Shown piece by piece: positions 23,715 through 28,508 of a DNA stretch of 28,508 bases. A program made the translations under genes and the position numbers. Source of the DNA: Crenothrix polyspora (GTDB lineage Bacteria > Pseudomonadota > Gammaproteobacteria > Methylococcales > Methylomonadaceae). The stretch covers positions 1 through 28,508 of the forward strand of contig CAMDOP010000006.1 in NCBI GenBank assembly GCA_945903675.1, written 5' to 3'. Every line of letters begins with the position of its first letter. The stretch's first letter is position 1. Under the pieces are notes generated by a model that worked only from the letters and a program-made list of their open reading frames with translations, had not been told where the DNA came from and did not search any database.

Positions 23715-25709
23715 TTACTCACCAGCCCGAACATCAAACTCTATTTTCCAACGTCCGCTGTCCTTTTGTGACACTGCCTGTAATTCAAGCGTGCCAACTT
23801 CGGTGACCGCAGCACATAGATGTACCGGTACGACTTCACCGGGTCTACGACCTTCTACCGGCAAAGTAATTTCGACTTCTGCAAGTTCAGATAACTCGTC
23901 ATCCAACCAATAATCCAATCGTGTACCTACAGTATCTTCACGACGAATAGTAGAGGCAAAGAAGCGAAATCTTACTGGTTCACCGATAACTAAACCAAAT
24001 TCATCATCGGGTAATTCTTCGCTAGTGCCTTCTTCCATACCAAAAGGGGCAATACACAAGGCTTCAATTTCAGGTTGTAATCCAGGAACCGCAGGCCTTG
24101 CACTTTCAATGCCTACATAATAGGCTGCTGCCGTTCCGCCTTTAATCCGAACGCCTTTACCTTTGCGTACATAACCGTAATAAGCCGCGCCTCTGGCAAC
24201 GGCTAAATCTAAATCAGCTCCGGCCAATAATCTCGCTACGGGTGCTTGCTCGGCCATTAGCCAAGTATTTAACACGGTCATTAAACGTTCAGCGAGTGCA
24301 TCGGCTTTTAATACGCCGCCATTAAACAGCACCGCCGTTGGATGAAGGAAACTTGCATGTGCAGGTAACGTAATGTCATTAAGATCATCAGTAGCATTTT
24401 GCTGTTTAGCTAAAAAAGCCGCCAAATGACGCGTGATAGCCGCATCTTGTGCATAAGGTAAACCTGCAGTTCTTAATCCGGTACGCGTCCGACTAACGGG
24501 CCTATCGCTAGCAGCTACTTTAGGTAGAAATCCTTCAACCAAAACACGATTAACTTCTTCCCGCGTCAACTCGGTACGTAAATTACCCGATAACAAGGAA
24601 GAGCCACGATTTGCCACAACCATAGGCATGCTATCTAGCGTAGCCGTAGTCAATATTTTTTCTTTAGCTTCACGGCAACTCTGCGTTAAGGCTTGCACCT
24701 GCCAAGGTTCTAGTCGCTTACCCTCTTTTTCTAGCTTGGCTTTAACGGTATAAGCTAAAGCCAAATCCATATTGTCACCACCCAGTAAGATATGATCCCC
24801 TACTGCAACCCGAGTAAATTCTAAATTACCCTTATCTTCAGTGACGGCAATTAAGGATAAATCGGTGGTTCCACCACCGATATCAACGACTAAAATTATA
24901 TCGCCGCATCGGGTTTGTTTGCGCCAATCACCTTGGCTTTTTTCTATCCAGCTATATAAGGCCGCCTGAGGTTCTTCCAATAATATAGCTTGACCGAGAC
25001 CTACTGCACGAGCCGATTCTACCGTGAGTTCACGTGCCGCTGGATCAAAAGAAGCCGGCACAGTGATTACTAAATCTTGCTGCGCTAAGGGTGCATTAGG
25101 AAATTGACTTTGCCAAGTATCAGATAAATGCTGTAGATAAGCCGTCGTCGCCTGAAACGGTGACACGCGCTCCACTTCTTCAGGGGCATCTGGCGGCAAT
25201 ATCGGTGCTTTGCAATCAACATCAGCATTGCATAACCAGCTTTTTGCACTCGAGACTAAACGTATCGGCGTTTTACTGCCTAAATTACGGGCTATTTCAC
25301 CAACCAAATACTCTGGCTTTGCACTCCAAGGCAATGAGGTTGAGCCTGCTGCAAGTTCAGATTCATGTGCTTGATACAAAAAAGACGGTAACTGATAACT
25401 TTCTTCAACGACACCCGGAGAGGTTAACTGAGGTATAGCCAGCACTTTCTGAACATATTCACTCTCGTCAATATCAGTAATGTCTACGTAAGATAAAACA
25501 CAATGAGTCGTCCCTAAATCGATACCCACTGAATAATGTCTGACATCAGCAGCACTAGCTATAAGGTCTTGAGTTGTCTCAGCTAGAGTATTTTCAGGGT
25601 CAGTTATGTCAGTTGTAGCGACATCTTGCACAGCCATAGCAGATAGTTTATCTGCATTAAAAGGTTCTAAACTATCTGGCTTATTTTTTATGTGATCAAA
25701 CAAACTCAC
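23715..25709 (-). CDS. Hsp70 family (DnaK-like) protein paired with DUF2760
   Basis: A 664-residue Hsp70-family ATPase. After a roughly 55-residue acidic N-terminal extension the phosphate-1 motif VGIDLGTTHCVLS begins near residue 61; the phosphate-2 motif VVDIGGGTTDLSL lies near 270; LLEEPQAALYSW is the connecting segment. The C-terminal part does not read like the DnaK substrate-binding domain (no EEVD-type tail or typical lid), so it may fold a special client. It starts with GTG overlapping the DUF2760 stop (GTGA), so the two are translationally coupled. Hsp70-DUF2760 pairs recur in proteobacteria (recalled). Not dnaK itself: no dnaJ or grpE is nearby. Confidence 0.9.
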   Translation of the reverse strand: MSLFDHIKNKPDSLEPFNADKLSAMAVQDVATTDITDPENTLAETTQDLIASAADVRHYSVGIDLGTTHCVLSYVDITDIDESEYVQKVLAIPQLTSPGVVEESYQLPSFLYQAHESELAAGSTSLPWSAKPEYLVGEIARNLGSKTPIRLVSSAKSWLCNADVDCKAPILPPDAPEEVERVSPFQATTAYLQHLSDTWQSQFPNAPLAQQDLVITVPASFDPAARELTVESARAVGLGQAILLEEPQAALYSWIEKSQGDWRKQTRCGDIILVVDIGGGTTDLSLIAVTEDKGNLEFTRVAVGDHILLGGDNMDLALAYTVKAKLEKEGKRLEPWQVQALTQSCREAKEKILTTATLDSMPMVVANRGSSLLSGNLRTELTREEVNRVLVEGFLPKVAASDRPVSRTRTGLRTAGLPYAQDAAITRHLAAFLAKQQNATDDLNDITLPAHASFLHPTAVLFNGGVLKADALAERLMTVLNTWLMAEQAPVARLLAGADLDLAVARGAAYYGYVRKGKGVRIKGGTAAAYYVGIESARPAVPGLQPEIEALCIAPFGMEEGTSEELPDDEFGLVIGEPVRFRFFASTIRREDTVGTRLDYWLDDELSELAEVEITLPVEGRRPGEVVPVHLCAAVTEVGTLELQAVSQKDSGRWKIEFDVRAGE

Positions 25710-26365
25710 AATTCAACCTCAGCGGCAGCAAGGATGGTCGCATCATGCCCTTGTGTAAGTTTGGGTAAGCGGATGTTAGTAACCTGCCAACCTTTATGTA
25801 TTAGGGTGCCCGTAAAAGGCGCAGCACCGGTAATGTTGCCTGTTAAACGCACGGCTCCAGCATCAAAGCCCTGAGGCAAAGTAACTTTACTGCCTTCTTG
25901 CTCGTTACGAATAGCGGCTAAGGTAAAGTGTTCGTTAATCGCTTTATTACAACCTTCATGAACTACACGCGCGGCAACGCCAATATCCGCGTCACTGTAA
26001 CTGGTCACATCTTCTTTTATAAAATCGATAAAGCGCGCTTCTTTTTGCAATAAACTTAATAATTGCAAAGCCGCATCAGGTGTAGATTCTTTTAAGATAA
26101 CGGGTTCTGGCGCTGGCGCATGAACCAACTTTTCAACTTCGATAATTTTTTCAACAATTTTCACTATAGGTTCAGGTGACATTGCAGCGGGTGTAGACGT
26201 TGATACTGCCACTTTATGTTTACAGCGCATCATGCTAATAACCATAACGAACAGTAAGCTAATCAACATTAAGGCTAATATAGCCACTGTGCCGGCAAGA
26301 CAAACATGCCATAAATCAAAGGTGGTTGGTTTTAAAGATAAATCAATTGCATAAGTCATATTCAT
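25706..26365 (-). CDS. DUF2760 membrane-anchored protein
   Basis: A 219-residue protein with one strong N-terminal transmembrane helix (about residues 20-46, LAGTVAILALMLISLLFVMV), a Pro/Glu-rich linker, and the DUF2760 domain from about 95 to the end: LQLLSLLQKEARFIDFIKED, SYSDADIGVAARVVHEGC and FDAGAVRLTGNITGAAPFTG followed by the IHKGWQ strand. The family has no known activity; it regularly precedes an Hsp70-like gene, as here, where the stop overlaps the Hsp70 GTG. It probably anchors or recruits the chaperone at the membrane (inference). The secreted small protein gene lies 25 bases upstream in the same direction. Confidence 0.88.
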   Translation of the reverse strand: MNMTYAIDLSLKPTTFDLWHVCLAGTVAILALMLISLLFVMVISMMRCKHKVAVSTSTPAAMSPEPIVKIVEKIIEVEKLVHAPAPEPVILKESTPDAALQLLSLLQKEARFIDFIKEDVTSYSDADIGVAARVVHEGCNKAINEHFTLAAIRNEQEGSKVTLPQGFDAGAVRLTGNITGAAPFTGTLIHKGWQVTNIRLPKLTQGHDATILAAAEVEL

Positions 26366-26390
26366 TAATAGGCTCTTTTTATTGTTATTG

Positions 26391-26771
26391 TTATTGAACA
26401 GGGGCTTTACGCGAGGCTGAAAAAAACATCATGCCTTGTAATACTTCACGAGTGGTTTGCATGCGCAGTTGTTTTAAATGCCTATCGGCAATGACTTCAG
26501 GTACGTCTGCCTTGGTGTAAACTTCGCGCATCTTAGCTAAAATAGCTTCGCATTGTTTCATAATGGCATCGGTGGCATTGCGAGTATCGATATCCTGATA
26601 AACAGCTTTTTGCATTTCATCGCTGACACATTTTTTATAATCATATTTAGCTGCTTGAATTTTTTCGATGACGGCATCCGAAATACTCGTACTTTGCCAT
26701 TCATTTTTAGCATCATCGGCAAAGGCTGAACTAGCCGTCAAACAAAGGATTAACAATAAATATTTATTCAT
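26391..26771 (-). CDS. Secreted small protein of unknown function
   Basis: A 126-residue protein with a clear signal peptide (MNKYLLLILCLTASSAFA, cleavage before DDAK), so the mature part of about 108 residues should be periplasmic. It is mostly helical and has two cysteines, in YKKCVSDEM and MKQCEAILAK, which could form a disulfide. I do not recognise the family. A strong AAGAGAG ribosome-binding site precedes the ATG at 26771. It is the first gene of the operon with DUF2760 and Hsp70, so it may be a client or a partner on the outer side of the same membrane system. Confidence 0.8.
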   Translation of the reverse strand: MNKYLLLILCLTASSAFADDAKNEWQSTSISDAVIEKIQAAKYDYKKCVSDEMQKAVYQDIDTRNATDAIMKQCEAILAKMREVYTKADVPEVIADRHLKQLRMQTTREVLQGMMFFSASRKAPVQ

Positions 26772-26840
26772 GTTCTCTCTTAAGATAATGATTAACGCTT
26801 TAATAGGGCAATTTTACACGTAGTGCTTAAAATCTAATAA

Positions 26841-27112
26841 CTGATGTTACGCAGTAACGTCGTTTTGGTCTCGTTTGCCGCGCCGAGCACCGCAGATTTT
26901 GTTGGGATTAGCCCGAAGGGGCACTGCATGGATGCCGCGCGTCGGTAGGAGGGCAGGACGCCCTCTCTACCGACCCCCGACAAAACCGAGGAGCGCAGGA
27001 AGAAGCGGCAATCGAGCCGCCTTTTCTTTGGATACTTTCTTTTGGCGGAGCAAAAGAAAGTATCTCGCCTTCAGGTGCGAATACCCGATACAAAAAACCG
27101 TCGCGATAGCGA
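26841..27112. mobile_element. Hairpin-rich MITE-like element, copy 3, right end lost
   Basis: Same orientation as copy 2. The left end CTGATGTTACGCAGT (26841-26855) is intact and identical to the left end of copy 1. The GATACTTTCTTTTG hairpin is at 27031-27064 and GTCGC/GCGAC follows near 27100-27112. The A/T-rich stretch and right inverted end seen in copy 2 are missing, so this copy is truncated or diverged. It lies between the secreted-protein gene and the sbcB stop at 27150. Confidence 0.7.
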
Positions 27113-27149
27113 CTTCAATCACTAGCGCTTTGAACAAAGTAAATTAAAC

Positions 27150-28508
27150 TTAACTTAACGCTAGAGCATAAGCCGCTAAGGCATCAATAATATCGCTACG
27201 ATTATCAGCACTCTCGCGTATCTCTTGCAACCTAGCCTCATAAGCCTCAAAAGTAATACTCGCACCTGGCACTTGCCCTGTTAAACGCTGCTGACATAAA
27301 GTCTGCCAACGTATTTGTTCATCGGCATTGAGTGTTTGTGGATAATTACGTGCCCTATAGCGAAACAACATCTCGCTTAAACGCTTATCAGTAAAGGTGA
27401 TGTCAGTTGTAGCCAGCTGTTCTGGTGATGACAATCTGATCTTGGCCATTTTCTGTTTATCCGCTTCAGAAAAGAAACCGCCACTATAAATAGCTAGATC
27501 AGGATCAAACTCTTGATTGTGGTAAGACTGATCACTAAACACCGCTATTAACTTAGCAGGCAAGTCCGTAGCAGCTTTAATTTTGGCGATATTAGACTGA
27601 CATAGATCAAAATCTATAGTTAGCCGCTGCGCATCCTCTGGCTTAATCACCGAGATGGGCGCTAACACTGGGCATTTATTAATATGTACCGTCTTTAAGG
27701 GTATACGCGCCACACCTACAGGCAAATCTTTAGTCGCCGTAAATAGCCGCTGCTGTATTTCTTTAACCGATAATGACAACATAGGCTTAGGATCTACTGA
27801 CAGATCATAAACTATGACACCATTATTATTGATCGGATGCTTACAAATGGGTAACACGATAGCCAGGCAGTTCTTATCAACTGTATATTTACCAGAAATA
27901 TGCACGACAGGTTGATAACTACCTAATTGCAATAATTCTAAGACCCTAGGCTTTAAGCGATGCTGCATTAGAAAGTTAAACAGCTTAGGTTGCGCTTGTT
28001 TAACCACTTTAGCGATGCCGATAGTGGCATGCACATCAGATAAAGCATCATGCGCGGATTCATGAACAATACCATTAGCGACCGTTAATTGATCTAAGCG
28101 TAAACTAGGCTTACCTTCATCGTTTACTGGCCAGTTGATGCCTTCTGGACGTAAAGCCCTTGCGGCTCTTAAGACATCAATTAAATCCCAGCGTGAATTA
28201 CCGTTTTGCCATTCACGCGCATAGGGATCATAAAAATTTCTATATAAACAATTACGAGTCACCTCGTCATCAAAACGCAAATTATTGTAGCCTAAGGTAC
28301 AGGTATTGGGTTGCGCAAGTTGCTCATGAATTAGACTAATAAACTCAGCTTCACAAACACCCATTTGTTCTGCTAATTGCGGTGTAATACCGGTTATGAC
28401 GCAAGCATCAGGTTGCGGCAAGCAATCAGGTGTAGGCTTGCAATAAACCACCAAGGGCTCATCTATAATATTGAAGTCCGCATCTGTACGAAGACCTGCA
28501 AATTGTAC
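27150..28508 (-). CDS. sbcB: Exodeoxyribonuclease I (partial, N-terminus outside window)
   Basis: The frame is open to base 28508, giving 452 residues without a start; the ATG at 28454 is internal because the residues before it (FAGLRTDADFNIIDEPLVVY) still align with E. coli ExoI. ExoI degrades single-stranded DNA 3' to 5' and suppresses RecBCD-independent recombination. Blocks shared with E. coli include PQPDACVITGITPQ, TLGYNNLRFDDEVTRN, FYDPYAREWQ, RWDLIDVLRA, LRPEGINWP, and the exonuclease motif HDALSDVHATI; the C-terminal part has VHINKCPVLAPI and FRYRARNYPQTL. About the first 30 residues, including the first catalytic Asp/Glu pair, lie beyond the window. The stop is close to the mobile element copy 3. 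Confidence 0.95.
   Translation of the reverse strand, partial: VQFAGLRTDADFNIIDEPLVVYCKPTPDCLPQPDACVITGITPQLAEQMGVCEAEFISLIHEQLAQPNTCTLGYNNLRFDDEVTRNCLYRNFYDPYAREWQNGNSRWDLIDVLRAARALRPEGINWPVNDEGKPSLRLDQLTVANGIVHESAHDALSDVHATIGIAKVVKQAQPKLFNFLMQHRLKPRVLELLQLGSYQPVVHISGKYTVDKNCLAIVLPICKHPINNNGVIVYDLSVDPKPMLSLSVKEIQQRLFTATKDLPVGVARIPLKTVHINKCPVLAPISVIKPEDAQRLTIDFDLCQSNIAKIKAATDLPAKLIAVFSDQSYHNQEFDPDLAIYSGGFFSEADKQKMAKIRLSSPEQLATTDITFTDKRLSEMLFRYRARNYPQTLNADEQIRWQTLCQQRLTGQVPGASITFEAYEARLQEIRESADNRSDIIDALAAYALALS

Overview
The window looks like chromosome from a gammaproteobacterium with moderate-to-low GC. The gene mix (ubiG, yciK and sufT together, lpxD, DUF3422, a DUF2934/SAP-type protein, the MoxR/Bat cluster, an Hsp70-DUF2760 pair, sbcB) and many short palindromic repeats would fit a methanotroph of the Methylococcales. 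That is my inference from recalled protein families; no marker in the window (no rRNA, no methane monooxygenase) proves it. No rRNA, tRNA, CRISPR array, phage or complete transposase gene was seen.

Layout. 1-1587: 3' part of a molybdopterin oxidoreductase, cut by the window edge, followed by about 600 bases without a convincing gene. 2191-3942 (minus): an ASCH-domain protein, then a peroxiredoxin and SDR gene pair. 4149-7282: a nitric-oxide response locus. Here nsrR (plus) is divergent from a minus-strand operon of group I truncated haemoglobin, a [2Fe-2S]/FAD/NAD reductase and an HPP-CBS membrane protein; two NsrR-type operators and a near-consensus promoter lie in the shared intergenic region. 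7416-7925: a decayed remnant with three in-frame stops, whose end resembles the C-terminus of a NorB-type NO reductase. 8404-8811: a DUF2934/SAP-like protein with a Cys/His-rich tail. 9259-11577: DUF3422 and murI. 11950-15136 (minus): sufT, yciK, ubiG and lpxD. 15368-16817 (plus): a DksA/TraR-type zinc finger, creA and a YkgJ-like Cys-cluster protein. 16818-17659: a repeat-dense gap with cruciforms, REP-like palindromes and a 20-bp minisatellite. 17660-23407 (minus): moxR, DUF58, DUF4381, batA, batB/TPR and a gamma-glutamylcyclotransferase-like gene, without batD. 23715-26771 (minus): a secreted small protein, DUF2760 and Hsp70. 27150-28508 (minus): sbcB, with its N-terminus beyond the window.

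Three copies of a roughly 290-320 bp, hairpin-rich, non-coding element lie near 8.9, 11.8 and 27.0 kb. Two have inverted ends of about 15 bp and one of those is flanked by a 7-bp direct repeat, so this looks like a non-autonomous mobile element. A 30-bp perfect palindrome of a different kind sits in frame inside the batB/TPR gene and adds 10 codons.

How the genes work together. The clearest circuit is NO sensing by NsrR, which probably represses a two-protein flavohaemoglobin substitute (haem protein plus separate reductase) and a membrane protein from a family that includes nitrite transporters. The moxR-bat block is a chaperone/VWA system likely acting at the inner membrane, and the Hsp70-DUF2760 operon looks like another membrane-linked chaperone system of unknown target.
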